A DNA stretch of 55,060 bases from Candidatus Firestonebacteria bacterium RIFOXYD2_FULL_39_29 (lineage in GTDB: Bacteria > Oederibacteriota > D2-FULL-39-29). Below are positions 42,958-50,874 of the stretch, in pieces (positions within the stretch are counted from its first letter, which is position 1; each line of letters opens with the position of its first letter). Where the stretch lies: assembly GCA_001778375.1 (NCBI GenBank), contig MFGV01000045.1, positions 1-55,060 of the forward strand, in the 5' to 3' direction. Under the pieces are notes generated by a model that ran no database searches, had not been told where the DNA came from, and saw only the letters and a list, made by a program, of their open reading frames with translations. The position numbers and the translations under genes are program-made.

Positions 42958-44937
42958 CTAATTCGAAATTGTTTTTACCGCTTCTTCGGCTGCCTCGGCT
43001 ACTCCGGGGTCGGGATCTTTCATGCCTTCATATATTACAGACAGAAATAGTTTATCATTCAGGTTTTCAAAACCTTGCATTGCTGCTTCCCTCGTTAATG
43101 GATTCCAATCCTTAGCGGCCGTCAGCAGTATCGGAATAACTGCTTTTTCTTTGAGCTTTCCAAGCGCTCTAATCTCAACAGGGCGGAGATTGAATCTAAA
43201 ATCCTGTTTATTAATTATTTTAAGTATATCTTTCGAAGTTTCCTTCATTATTTTATTGCCGTCTTTCACAGACACCTCATAGACTTTTTGTGCGGCATCC
43301 GCACCGGCTGCTCTCGCATAGGCAGTCAGCGCCGTAACTTTTATAAGACGATCCCGGTCGTTAATGCATTTTTCCAATATTTCCATAATTTTCGCTTTGT
43401 CACTCTTATAATAATTCATCAATAAATAACCAAGAGCCCTTATGGCCGTAAACTTTATCTCTTTCGAAGAAGTTTCTGTTAAGGCTAAAGCCACTTCTTT
43501 GGCTGCATCCGGATAAAACACATTTGAAACTGCTTGAATGGCTTTTCTTTTAATATCATCCTCCGGGTCTTTAACTGCCTCCAGAAGAGCAGGAAAAGTC
43601 TTAGGATCATTTAACCTCTCAAGAGCGCGGACAGCATACCATCTGACATTCTTTTCCGGATCTTTTAATTTTTCCGCTACTTTTAACGTTATTTTTTCCG
43701 TACCTATTCTCCCAAGAAGTTTTACCGTATTGCATCTTATATTTACATCCTTGCTGTCTAAATCTTTGACCAACACCGCAATATCATACGTCTTCTCTCC
43801 TAAATTGGCAAGTCCTACAGCTCCGCCGATTTTTGCTTCTATTTCACTATCACCAACCATCCATTTTAACGGATCTCTGGCCTCCATTACTTTCAGTTTT
43901 CCGAGAGATATTGCGGCATACATTCTGACAATTTTATTCTTATCGCGCAACGCTTTAAGCAAAGGCCTTGCCGCTTCCTTGCTCCCTTTTCCCGGCATAC
44001 CCAGATTAAGAGCCGCCTCCGCCCTTACTGTTTCATCAGGGTCATTTAACAGGCCGATTACAGTTTGTATCTCCTCCTTTCCTTTAATTTCGATTAGAGT
44101 TTGAATAGCCTGTATTCTTAGAAGCCGGTCCTTATCTTTCGCGGCATCTAAGGCGCTTACCGGGGTAACAAACCTGCTAAATCCGGAAATCACGGTCATA
44201 TTCCCTTTTGTAAGCTGGGTCTTTTCCGAGCGTCCCTTTACAGATACATTTCCCTCTATTACGCTGACAATAGTTTTAAATTTCATTGCCGAGACTATAA
44301 AACCGGTACCAAGCACCATTATCTCACCATTGTCCGTCTTTACGGTAAATTCCTGGCCCGGATACTTTCTAATGTCTGCTTTCATCTCTCCAAAAAGCGA
44401 ACATGTTTTTTTACGCCGTCCAAAAGTATTTATTACAAACCTTGCACCCTTAGTAAGTTTTATCATACTTCCGTCATTCAACAAAAGTTCAAGGTCGGAA
44501 CTTCCTGCATATACCGGTTCGCCCGTCTTTATCACAAACACCCGGCCTTCTTCAAATGCAATTTTATCTCCGGTTTCTTTTCCCTGTCCGACAATAACAG
44601 GAAGAGAAAAATAATAAACCGCCGTCAGGATTATTATTAATATAATAGCAATAAAACCGGCAAACGCCGGCTTAAAGAATGAAAAAAGGAAAGACTTGCT
44701 TTTTTTAGTTTTTTTATCTGTAAGCGCTGATATTACTTTTTCTTCAAAGTTTCCGTTTACCGGAGGGACTCTCCATTTTGAAAGGATTTCATTCATCTTC
44801 TCATATTCTCTGAAAAACCAGGAACAATCCGCGCATTCCTGCAGGTGCTTTTCCGTGTTTTCATACGCTTGTTTTGAAAGAGATTTTTCAAAATAGCTCT
44901 GAATATTTTCCCTTATTTTTTCACATTGTTTTTCCAT
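42958..44937 (-). CDS. Anti-sigma factor with zinc finger, FecR domain and HEAT repeats
   Basis: This 659-aa protein is a fusion. Residues 1-50 form a zf-HC2 anti-sigma module with H31-x3-C35-x2-C38 (HLQECADC). A transmembrane helix follows (about 90-113), then a periplasmic FecR domain (about 125-255; VLGTGFIVSAMKFKTIVSV and IEGNVSVKG). From ~265 to the end come about ten HEAT repeats (DPDETVRAEAALNLGMPG, NKIVRMYAAISLGKL). The first part should hold the ECF sigma factor at the membrane; FecR receives the outside signal; the HEAT solenoid is an unusual sensor. It overlaps the sigma gene by 17 bp. Confidence 0.88.
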   Translation of the reverse strand: MEKQCEKIRENIQSYFEKSLSKQAYENTEKHLQECADCSWFFREYEKMNEILSKWRVPPVNGNFEEKVISALTDKKTKKSKSFLFSFFKPAFAGFIAIILIIILTAVYYFSLPVIVGQGKETGDKIAFEEGRVFVIKTGEPVYAGSSDLELLLNDGSMIKLTKGARFVINTFGRRKKTCSLFGEMKADIRKYPGQEFTVKTDNGEIMVLGTGFIVSAMKFKTIVSVIEGNVSVKGRSEKTQLTKGNMTVISGFSRFVTPVSALDAAKDKDRLLRIQAIQTLIEIKGKEEIQTVIGLLNDPDETVRAEAALNLGMPGKGSKEAARPLLKALRDKNKIVRMYAAISLGKLKVMEARDPLKWMVGDSEIEAKIGGAVGLANLGEKTYDIAVLVKDLDSKDVNIRCNTVKLLGRIGTEKITLKVAEKLKDPEKNVRWYAVRALERLNDPKTFPALLEAVKDPEDDIKRKAIQAVSNVFYPDAAKEVALALTETSSKEIKFTAIRALGYLLMNYYKSDKAKIMEILEKCINDRDRLIKVTALTAYARAAGADAAQKVYEVSVKDGNKIMKETSKDILKIINKQDFRFNLRPVEIRALGKLKEKAVIPILLTAAKDWNPLTREAAMQGFENLNDKLFLSVIYEGMKDPDPGVAEAAEEAVKTISN

Positions 44938-45487
44938 GATCCTCTTTAAGATACGGCCAAAGCAAATCTTTTAGTTTTATTTTGGCCCGGTTCAATTTTG
45001 ATTTTACAACAACAGAAGGTGTATTCATCAGACCTGCTATTTCTTCATAAGAAAACCTTTCATATTCTTTCAGGATAAAGAACATTCGCTGATCATCAGG
45101 AAGCGTTTCGATACATTTTTCTACTCTTTGCTTTAATTCTCCTGTAAGTTCTTCGCTCTCCGTACCGTCATCCAAATAAATATTTTCTTCCACAGGATCC
45201 AGCTGGAGCCGCTTAATCCTCAACTCATTAAAGCAATAATTTCTGACAACAGTAAAAACACATGCTGAGAACTCACCCCCCCCGTCCGTATCATACTTTT
45301 TCATAAAATCATAAAGACGTACAAATATTTCCTGTACATAGCCTTCAACTTCATTGGCATACTTCCCGCCTAAAAATCTATAAACAACTGAAAAAACAAA
45401 GCCCTGATAATGACGAATAACAAGGCGGTATGCTTCCATATCGTTTTTCTTGCATTTTATTAGTATTTCATTACTTATATTTTCCAT
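44921..45487 (-). CDS. ECF RNA polymerase sigma factor
   Basis: This 188-aa protein has sigma region 2 (about 8-80; AYRLVIRHYQGFVFSVVYRF, VQEIFVRLYDF) and region 4 (about 120-178; LPDDQRMFFILKEYERFSYE and PSVVVKSKLNRAKIKL). It directs RNA polymerase to stress or envelope genes once released by its anti-sigma partner, which is encoded by the overlapping downstream gene. No ribosome binding site is seen; a -10 box lies 7 nt before the ATG. I cannot tell its target promoter. Confidence 0.92.
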   Translation of the reverse strand: MENISNEILIKCKKNDMEAYRLVIRHYQGFVFSVVYRFLGGKYANEVEGYVQEIFVRLYDFMKKYDTDGGGEFSACVFTVVRNYCFNELRIKRLQLDPVEENIYLDDGTESEELTGELKQRVEKCIETLPDDQRMFFILKEYERFSYEEIAGLMNTPSVVVKSKLNRAKIKLKDLLWPYLKEDHGKTM

Positions 45488-45494
45488 TAATTAT

Positions 45495-45523
45495 ATAATA
45501 CAATATTTTCTGTGTTAAGTAAA
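45495..45523 (-). promoter_or_regulatory. Leaderless-type promoter of the ECF sigma gene
   Basis: Minus strand: -35 TTTACT (45523-45518), 17-bp spacer, -10 TATTAT (45500-45495), then 7 nt to the ATG at 45487. It looks like a housekeeping promoter, not an ECF-type one, so autoregulation is not obvious. Confidence 0.55.
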
Positions 45524-45571
45524 CGACGTTGAAACTTTATTTTACATAATTGGTCAGTCAACAGAGGTAGG

Positions 45572-45701
45572 CGCAGGCTTTAGCCTGCGAAAAGTACAGG
45601 TAAATACGGATTTATGAAAATCGAAGAAAAGAAAGACGATAGCAACACGAAAAATAAGAAAGTACATTAAAGGGGACTGTACCGACCTTGGGGCTGTCCC
45701 C
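45572..45701. repeat. Two hairpins in the gap between sigma gene and next frame
   Basis: CGCAGGC-TTTA-GCCTGCG (45572-45589) is a perfect 7-bp stem. GGGGACTGTACC ... GGGGCTGTCCCC (about 45673-45702) forms a GGGGAC/GTCCCC stem followed by a T-rich run. Both resemble widely scattered REP-like hairpins. Confidence 0.6.
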
Positions 45702-45729
45702 TATCTTTTCTTTTTTATTAATATTTTCA

Positions 45730-46003
45730 TTACACTTCCCAAGATAAATTTAAAGTCGCTGTCCCGATTATTGGTATGGTAAGTGTTTCTTTTCCTTCAT
45801 CCACGCTTTCTTCACGCTCTCTTATGCTCGTGAGGTAGCTTTGAGAAACTTGTTTTTTCAAGGCTTTTATGCCGTTTTCAATATCTTTGTTTTCTATCGC
45901 TCTGATCTCTTTTATAAACCTGCTATGTTTTAGTGCTTGGAAGGATGTTATTAATGACTTCGGCAAGTACTTTTTCCTGATCTGTTATGAACTTTATATT
46001 CAT
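45730..46003 (-). pseudogene. Small gene with a frameshift
   Basis: An ATG at 46003 with GGGGAG 6-7 nt upstream opens MNIKFITDQEKVLAEVINNI and stops after 26 codons. Removing one base from the AAAA run at 45928-45931 (minus strand) joins it to a 66-codon frame starting HSRFIKEIRAIENKDIENG that ends at 45730, giving about 91 residues. Without this, the second frame has only a poor TTG start. I do not recognise the protein. Either a real frameshift mutation or a sequence error. Confidence 0.55.
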
Positions 46004-46295
46004 CTATTCTCCCCCCAAGAGCCGGAATATTTACTTGATTTTACCACAAAAGCTGTGCGTTTTACAGGTTAAAGCTAAACAAAACCTTTGTCTATCAAAG
46101 TAAAAAAATAATAAGAGCAGATTATTTATGATGCCTTACCGATAGTATAATTCTATTTATCCGTGTCATCTCTTTTAATTATCAGCGCCATCAGACCCTG
46201 AATTCCGGGTCTTTTTTTCATACATATATACGCATAATATATGGTAAAATATTTAGACTTATTTAAAATCTCTATTTTTCAACGGAGAAAGGCTT

Positions 46296-47465
46296 ATGAA
46301 AGCTAAATTTCTGACCAGGGAGCAGTTTGAAAAGGAAGAATATCTTTTTCTTGCCCCTTATGCAATGAAAAGCGGGGATTCCAAAGGCAGGGAATATCCG
46401 GAACCGGAGCATAATTTACGCTCGGCTTTTCAAAGAGACAGGGACAGGATAGTTCATTGCAATGCTTTCCGCCGTCTGGAATATAAAACCCAGGTATTTG
46501 TTATCCATGAAGGGGATTACTACAGGACCCGTTTAACCCATACCATTGAAGTATCCCAGGTAGCACGTTCTCTTGCCAGGAATCTCAGATTAAATGAGGA
46601 CCTGACGGAGGCAATTGCACTCGCGCACGATCTCGGGCATACGCCTTTTGGCCATTCCGGCGAAGAAGTATTAAACAGACTGATGAAAACTCACGGTAAA
46701 TTTGAACACAACCAGCAAAGTTTAAGAATTGTAACAAAACTAGAAAAACGCTATCCGGATTTCCCCGGCCTAAACCTTACTTTTGAAGTAAGGGATGGCT
46801 TGGATAAACACAAATCAGATTATGATATTCCGGCAGCAAAAGGAACTACAACAACACTGGAGGCAGAGATAGTAAATCTTTCGGATGAGATCGCATATCA
46901 TACACATGATCTTGATGACGGGATAAAATCCCAGTTAATAAACATTGAGGATCTGAGTAAAGTCAGGATTTGCAAGGAATTACTGGGGAAAATACAGACA
47001 AAAGAGGATGAGCTTAGAAGGTATGAACTGGTTAAACTGCTTATCAACTATTTTTGTAAAGATCTTATTACCCAGACCCTGGCAAACATAGAAAAATGCA
47101 ATATTAACAGTATTGCCGACGTGGAAAGATCAAAGATCAAGGTCGTTTCTTTTTCCAAGGAAATGAATGAAAAAAAACGGGAGCTCAGGGATTTTCTTTA
47201 TAAAAATCTATACAAGCATTACAGGGTCGTCAGAATGGAAGTAAAGCATCAGAACATTCTTGAACAACTGTTTGAAAAATACGATAAATTTTTTGAACAT
47301 AATCCTGCAAAAGGAAAATACAGCATGCTGCCTCAGGAGATCAGAAACAGAGTGTCAAAAGATTCTGACAAATACAGGGTTATTTGCGACCACATTGCGA
47401 ACATGACGGACAGATACGCACTGGATGAACATAAAAAGCTTTTTGACGCGTCGGAAAAAGTCTAG
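46296..47465 (+). CDS. dgt: dGTPase-like HD-domain triphosphohydrolase
   Basis: This 389-aa protein belongs to the deoxyguanosinetriphosphate triphosphohydrolase group. It shows RDRIVHCNAFRRLEYKTQVF, then the HD metal ligands: RLTHTIEV, LAHDLGHTPFGHSG and the late Asp in LSDEIAYHTHD. It cleaves dNTPs to deoxynucleoside and triphosphate, adjusting the dNTP pool. The length fits the shorter dGTPase-like type. GGAGAAAGG precedes the ATG. First gene on the plus strand after a long minus-strand run. Confidence 0.93.
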   Translation: MKAKFLTREQFEKEEYLFLAPYAMKSGDSKGREYPEPEHNLRSAFQRDRDRIVHCNAFRRLEYKTQVFVIHEGDYYRTRLTHTIEVSQVARSLARNLRLNEDLTEAIALAHDLGHTPFGHSGEEVLNRLMKTHGKFEHNQQSLRIVTKLEKRYPDFPGLNLTFEVRDGLDKHKSDYDIPAAKGTTTTLEAEIVNLSDEIAYHTHDLDDGIKSQLINIEDLSKVRICKELLGKIQTKEDELRRYELVKLLINYFCKDLITQTLANIEKCNINSIADVERSKIKVVSFSKEMNEKKRELRDFLYKNLYKHYRVVRMEVKHQNILEQLFEKYDKFFEHNPAKGKYSMLPQEIRNRVSKDSDKYRVICDHIANMTDRYALDEHKKLFDASEKV

Positions 47466-47470
47466 AAAAG

Positions 47471-47571
47471 CAAAATCACTAAGAATTAAGCACTAATCAC
47501 TAAAAAGACATATAATATAGGTTCGATGATTTTGTTTAGAATTTAGAATTTTGATTTTAGTGATTGAATTT
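47471..47571. repeat. Word palindrome with AATCACTAAG/TTAGTGATT
   Basis: CAAAATCACTAAGAATTAAG and GCACTAATCACTAA at the left face ATTTTAGTGATTGAATTT at the right. The words are shared with 12721-12907 and 36920. It fills the gap between dgt and the DedA gene. Confidence 0.65.
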
Positions 47572-47611
47572 ACATTTGTATCAATGTAATCTAATTCGTA
47601 TAGGAGAACAA

Positions 47612-48277
47612 ATGTTAACAGAAATAACATTAGAAACAACCGTTGAAGCCGGGGTAAGTGCCGGAATAATCGGAAAAATTATCGGTGTTTTGGCGGGATT
47701 TATAATCGGCACTATATCTACATTGGGTTATTCCGGAATCGTTTTAATGATGGCCATTGAGTCCGCCTGCATTCCCCTTCCCTCCGAGATAATAATGCCT
47801 TTTTCCGGATATCTGGCGGCAAAAGGGCAGTTTACACTCTTCTGGGTATCTTTCGCGGGAGCACTCGGTTGTCTGGTCGGCTCTATTCCTACATATCTTG
47901 TCGGTCTTTACGGCGGCAGACCTTTGCTTGAAAAGTACGGCAAATACGTACTTATTTCTCATCATGACATGAAGATCGCCGATAAATTCTTCGAAAAATA
48001 CGGTGACCTGGCAACTTTCATCAGCAGATTACTTCCGGTAGTACGCACCTTTATCTCGCTTCCTTCCGGAATAGCCAAAACAAATTTCCCAAAATTCTGT
48101 CTGTATACTTTTCTCGGATCTTTTGTCTGGTGCTGGTTTCTGGCCTGGGTCGGTTTTAAAATGGGCGAGAACTGGGACACGCTCGGGGTATATTTCCACC
48201 GATTTGACGCCGTTATCGGAATAGTAATCCTTGCCGGAGCGATCTGGTATGTAAGAAGGCACTTGAAACAAAAATAG
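47612..48277 (+). CDS. DedA/SNARE-associated family membrane protein
   Basis: This 221-aa protein has about five hydrophobic segments and the DedA core: SACIPLPSEIIMPFSGYLAA, GALGCLVGSIPTYLVGLYGG, and the basic/acidic motif KFFEKYGDLATFISRLLPVV followed by RTFISLPSGIAKTNF. DedA proteins act in the recycling of undecaprenyl phosphate and membrane lipids. An N-terminal part of about 25 residues is slightly longer than usual. The ATG at 47612 is chosen for AGGAG at 6 nt spacing; a longer frame from 47564 has none. Confidence 0.9.
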   Translation: MLTEITLETTVEAGVSAGIIGKIIGVLAGFIIGTISTLGYSGIVLMMAIESACIPLPSEIIMPFSGYLAAKGQFTLFWVSFAGALGCLVGSIPTYLVGLYGGRPLLEKYGKYVLISHHDMKIADKFFEKYGDLATFISRLLPVVRTFISLPSGIAKTNFPKFCLYTFLGSFVWCWFLAWVGFKMGENWDTLGVYFHRFDAVIGIVILAGAIWYVRRHLKQK

Positions 48278-48428
48278 CAGAAAAGCTGAGGCTTAGAGGT
48301 TTAGATGGTTGGAGGCTTAGCAAAATCTCGAGGACAGAGGTCGGGTAAAGCAAATAATACCTCCTCTAAAGAAAACTTTACAAACTGGTTTTCATTTTAT
48401 ACCAGTGTAATAATTTAAAGGAAAACCT

Positions 48429-49829
48429 ATGACAACAGTACGCTTTGCTCCTTCACCTACGGGGAATCTTCATATCGGGGGCGCCAGGACGGCGCTTTTT
48501 AATTATTTATTTGCCAAACATACAGGCGGGAAGTTTATTTTAAGGATTGAAGATACGGATCAGGAAAGATCCAAAAAAGAGTTTGAAATAAATATTCTTG
48601 AGTCAATGAATTGGCTGAGACTGGATCACGACGAATTATACCGGCAGTCGGAGCGCATGGATATTTACAAAGAGTACGCTAAAAGACTTGAGGATAACAA
48701 CAGCACATATAAATGTTTTTGCACAAAAGACGAACTGGAACAGAAGAGAAAACTTTTCGAAAAACTGAAAAGACCCTACAAATACGACGGTACGTGCAGA
48801 AAACTATCAAAAGAAAAAGCTGAAGAATTCAAAAACGCCGGCAAGCCGTTCGTAGTCCGCTTTAAGATGCCCGAAGAGGGTGAAACGGTGATAAACGACC
48901 TTGTCAGGGGTAAAATAACTTTTAATAATAAAGAACTTGACGATATCATCCTTGAAAGAACCGACGGTGTGCCGACTTATAATTTCTGCGTGGTCGTAGA
49001 CGACGCCTTAATGAAAGTAACGCACATCATTCGCGGTGAGGACCATATCTCCAACACTCCCCGCCAGATACAGCTCTATAAAGCGATGGGGTTTGAGCTT
49101 CCGGAGTTTGCCCATATACCTTTGATACTTGCCTCCGACAAGACCCGTCTTTCAAAAAGAGCGGGAGCCGCGGCAGTCACAGAGTATCAGGAGGAAGGTT
49201 ATATTCCTGTTGCCGTGGTTAATTTTCTGGCGCTACTCGGGTGTTCCTACAGCGCAACGGAAGAAATATTCCCTTTAAGCGAACTTATCAAAAGATTTGA
49301 GATGAAACAGGTGAATAGAAGCCCTGCGATTTTTGATTTTACAAAACTGGATTTTTTGAACGGCTATTATATAAGGCAAAAAACTGAACCGGAGATAGCA
49401 GATTTAGTCCGGCCTTTTTTGTTAAAAGCAGGAATAACCCCGGAAGAAAATCTTCTCTTAAAGGTCGTCAAACTAGAGAAAGAACGCCTTAAAAAGCTTA
49501 CGGACATTATTGATTCCAAATATTTCTTCACCGACGTTACGGAATATGACCCGGCGGCCTTTGAGAAACACTTTAAAGATCCGGCCAAGATAGAACTTTT
49601 TAAGAGATACCGCACCGAAGTCGCCGCTCTCTCCTTCACCGCCGCGGAACTGGAAGCTTTTACAAGGTCCTTTGCAGAGAAAAACGGTAAAAAACTCGGA
49701 GAACTGGTGCATCCAGTACGTCTGGCTTTAACAGGAAAACTTATCTCCCCCGGACTCTTTGAAGTAATGGAAGTGCTTGGGAAAGAGATTTGTTTGAAAA
49801 GATTTGACGTAATACTATCTAAAAATTAA
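48429..49829 (+). CDS. gltX: Glutamyl-tRNA synthetase
   Basis: This 466-aa class I synthetase charges tRNA-Glu. The HIGH motif is PSPTGNLHIGGARTAL, and the KMSKS motif appears as KTRLSKRAG. VDDALMKVTHIIRGEDHISN and the C-terminal helical anticodon domain follow. The normal family length is 460-480. Upstream lie degenerate words and the small hairpin ACTGGT/ACCAGT (48384-48406). It ends about 170 bp before a bidirectional terminator shared with the cold-shock gene. Whether it also charges tRNA-Gln cannot be read. Confidence 0.96.
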   Translation: MTTVRFAPSPTGNLHIGGARTALFNYLFAKHTGGKFILRIEDTDQERSKKEFEINILESMNWLRLDHDELYRQSERMDIYKEYAKRLEDNNSTYKCFCTKDELEQKRKLFEKLKRPYKYDGTCRKLSKEKAEEFKNAGKPFVVRFKMPEEGETVINDLVRGKITFNNKELDDIILERTDGVPTYNFCVVVDDALMKVTHIIRGEDHISNTPRQIQLYKAMGFELPEFAHIPLILASDKTRLSKRAGAAAVTEYQEEGYIPVAVVNFLALLGCSYSATEEIFPLSELIKRFEMKQVNRSPAIFDFTKLDFLNGYYIRQKTEPEIADLVRPFLLKAGITPEENLLLKVVKLEKERLKKLTDIIDSKYFFTDVTEYDPAAFEKHFKDPAKIELFKRYRTEVAALSFTAAELEAFTRSFAEKNGKKLGELVHPVRLALTGKLISPGLFEVMEVLGKEICLKRFDVILSKN

Positions 49830-50002
49830 TATAAGCGGTTTACATCTACATTAAATTGTCAATCGTAAATCTAGACTGTGTCGCAATGTAGTTGATTCCC
49901 TCCTTAAAGATTGGCGGGCAAGCATCAGGCACGCTCGCCTTCGCCGGAACGGCCTAAATCGAGCAACTACAACCTATGAAATATCTTGTATCTCTTCGCT
50001 CC

Positions 50003-50048
50003 AACAAAAAAGCCCGGCTGGAATTAACCAACCGGGCTTGATTTTTTT
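50003..50048. terminator. Bidirectional intrinsic terminator (gltX side and csp side)
   Basis: AAGCCCGG (50010-50017) pairs with CCGGGCTT (50032-50039), extended by TGG/CCA after one mismatch. On the plus strand a T7 run follows at 50042-50048; on the minus strand a T run follows the other side (50010-50003). Confidence 0.85.
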
Positions 50049-50051
50049 AAG

Positions 50052-50252
50052 TTAGAGTTTTACTACTTTCGTAGCCTGCTCACCCTTGGGACCGTTTTCG
50101 ATTTCGAATTCGACAGCCTGTCCTTCGCTTAAGGTCTTGAATCCGTCACCCTGGATCGCGGAATGATGTACGAATACATCTTTTCCTGATTCCGGAGTAA
50201 TGAAACCATAGCCTTTCTGGTCGTTAAACCATTTCACTTTTCCTGTTGCCAT
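50052..50252 (-). CDS. Cold-shock domain protein (second of tandem pair)
   Basis: This 66-aa protein has the full [23 protein letters not shown] (RNP1 KGYGFI) and DVFVHHSAI (RNP2 VFVHH). It binds single-stranded RNA/DNA and melts RNA secondary structure. It is nearly identical to its upstream neighbour in the core. GGGAAGTG precedes the ATG by about 9 nt. No promoter is obvious in the 80-bp gap from the first csp gene, which instead holds a terminator. Confidence 0.95.
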   Translation of the reverse strand: MATGKVKWFNDQKGYGFITPESGKDVFVHHSAIQGDGFKTLSEGQAVEFEIENGPKGEQATKVVKL

Positions 50253-50290
50253 TTTGTTGTATCACTTCCCTTTTTATTAGATTCTTGGAA

Positions 50291-50332
50291 CAAAAAGCCC
50301 GACCGGCGTAAACCAACCGGGCTTTATTTTTT
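50291..50332 (-). terminator. Intrinsic terminator between the two csp genes
   Basis: AAAGCCC (minus strand, 50325-50319) pairs with GGGCTTT (50300-50294), with inner CGG/CCG pairing, followed by a TTTTTG run. It lies just after the stop of the first csp gene and ahead of the second. Confidence 0.8.
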
Positions 50333-50335
50333 AGG

Positions 50336-50536
50336 TTAGAGTTTAACTACTTTAGTAGCTTGCTCACCCTTGGGGCCGTTTTCGATTTCGAATTCGACGT
50401 CCTGTCCTTCTCTCAAGGTCTTGAATCCTTCACCCTGGATTGCGGTATGATGTACGAATACATCTTTTCCCGATTCCGGAGTTATGAAGCCATAACCCTT
50501 CTGGTCGTTAAACCATTTTACTTTTCCCTTTGCCAT
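50336..50536 (-). CDS. Cold-shock domain protein (first of tandem pair)
   Basis: This 66-aa protein has RNP1 KGYGFI and RNP2 VFVHH like the second copy, with small changes in the loop after ([15 protein letters not shown]). I chose the ATG at 50536, the position conserved in the paralogue; the GTG twelve bases upstream lies within the GGAAG ribosome binding site. A strong promoter and an intrinsic terminator lie in its leader, so transcription may be controlled by readthrough. Confidence 0.95.
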   Translation of the reverse strand: MAKGKVKWFNDQKGYGFITPESGKDVFVHHTAIQGEGFKTLREGQDVEFEIENGPKGEQATKVVKL

Positions 50537-50574
50537 TTCTTGTCTCACTTCCTTTTCCTTAAGATTTTACCAAC

Positions 50575-50611
50575 AAAAAAACCGCCCGGAGAAGCATTTT
50601 CTCCTTGCGGT
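50575..50611 (-). terminator. Intrinsic terminator in the csp leader
   Basis: Minus strand: ACCG (50611-50608) and GGAGAA (50604-50599) pair with TTCTCC (50593-50588) and CGGT (50584-50581), followed by seven T (50581-50575). It lies between the csp promoter and its ATG, about 38 nt before the start codon, so it could attenuate csp transcription. Confidence 0.75.
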
Positions 50612-50649
50612 CGAAAACTGCTCTTGCTGGTACTGTTAGGTACATTTAC

Positions 50650-50678
50650 AGTATACACTATAATTCCGGTTTTGACAA
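50650..50678 (-). promoter_or_regulatory. Promoter of the csp pair
   Basis: Minus strand: -35 TTGTCA (50678-50673), 17-bp spacer, -10 TATACT (50655-50650). The leader to the ATG at 50536 is about 107 nt and contains the terminator hairpin, similar in plan to long cold-shock leaders. Confidence 0.7.
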
Positions 50679-50817
50679 GCCCCCCTGCCTTATTTTGATC
50701 TAAAAGCTTATAATGAAACGTGTTTTTAGCCTTTAAAAACTACAATTAGTAGTGGTTTTGAAGATTTATTGTCAATATATAGTATTTTGATAATTCTTGC
50801 ATTTTTGACGGTTTTTC

Positions 50818-50847
50818 AACAAAAAGGGCGCGATTTTCACCGCGCCC
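50818..50847 (-). terminator. Terminator of the SPFH/NfeD unit
   Basis: Minus strand: GGGCGCG (50847-50841) pairs with CGCGCCC (50832-50826) around an 8-nt loop, then TTTTTG follows. It lies 28 bp after the stop of the SPFH gene. Confidence 0.85.
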
Positions 50848-50874
50848 CGTAATTCTTTACTGAGAAATAGCAAC

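Noticed and set aside
45673-45715. GGGGAC/GTCCCC hairpin plus T-run as a terminator
   Set aside because: No plus-strand gene ends upstream, and on the minus strand it lies ahead of, not after, the T-rich side. It is better described as a REP-like hairpin.
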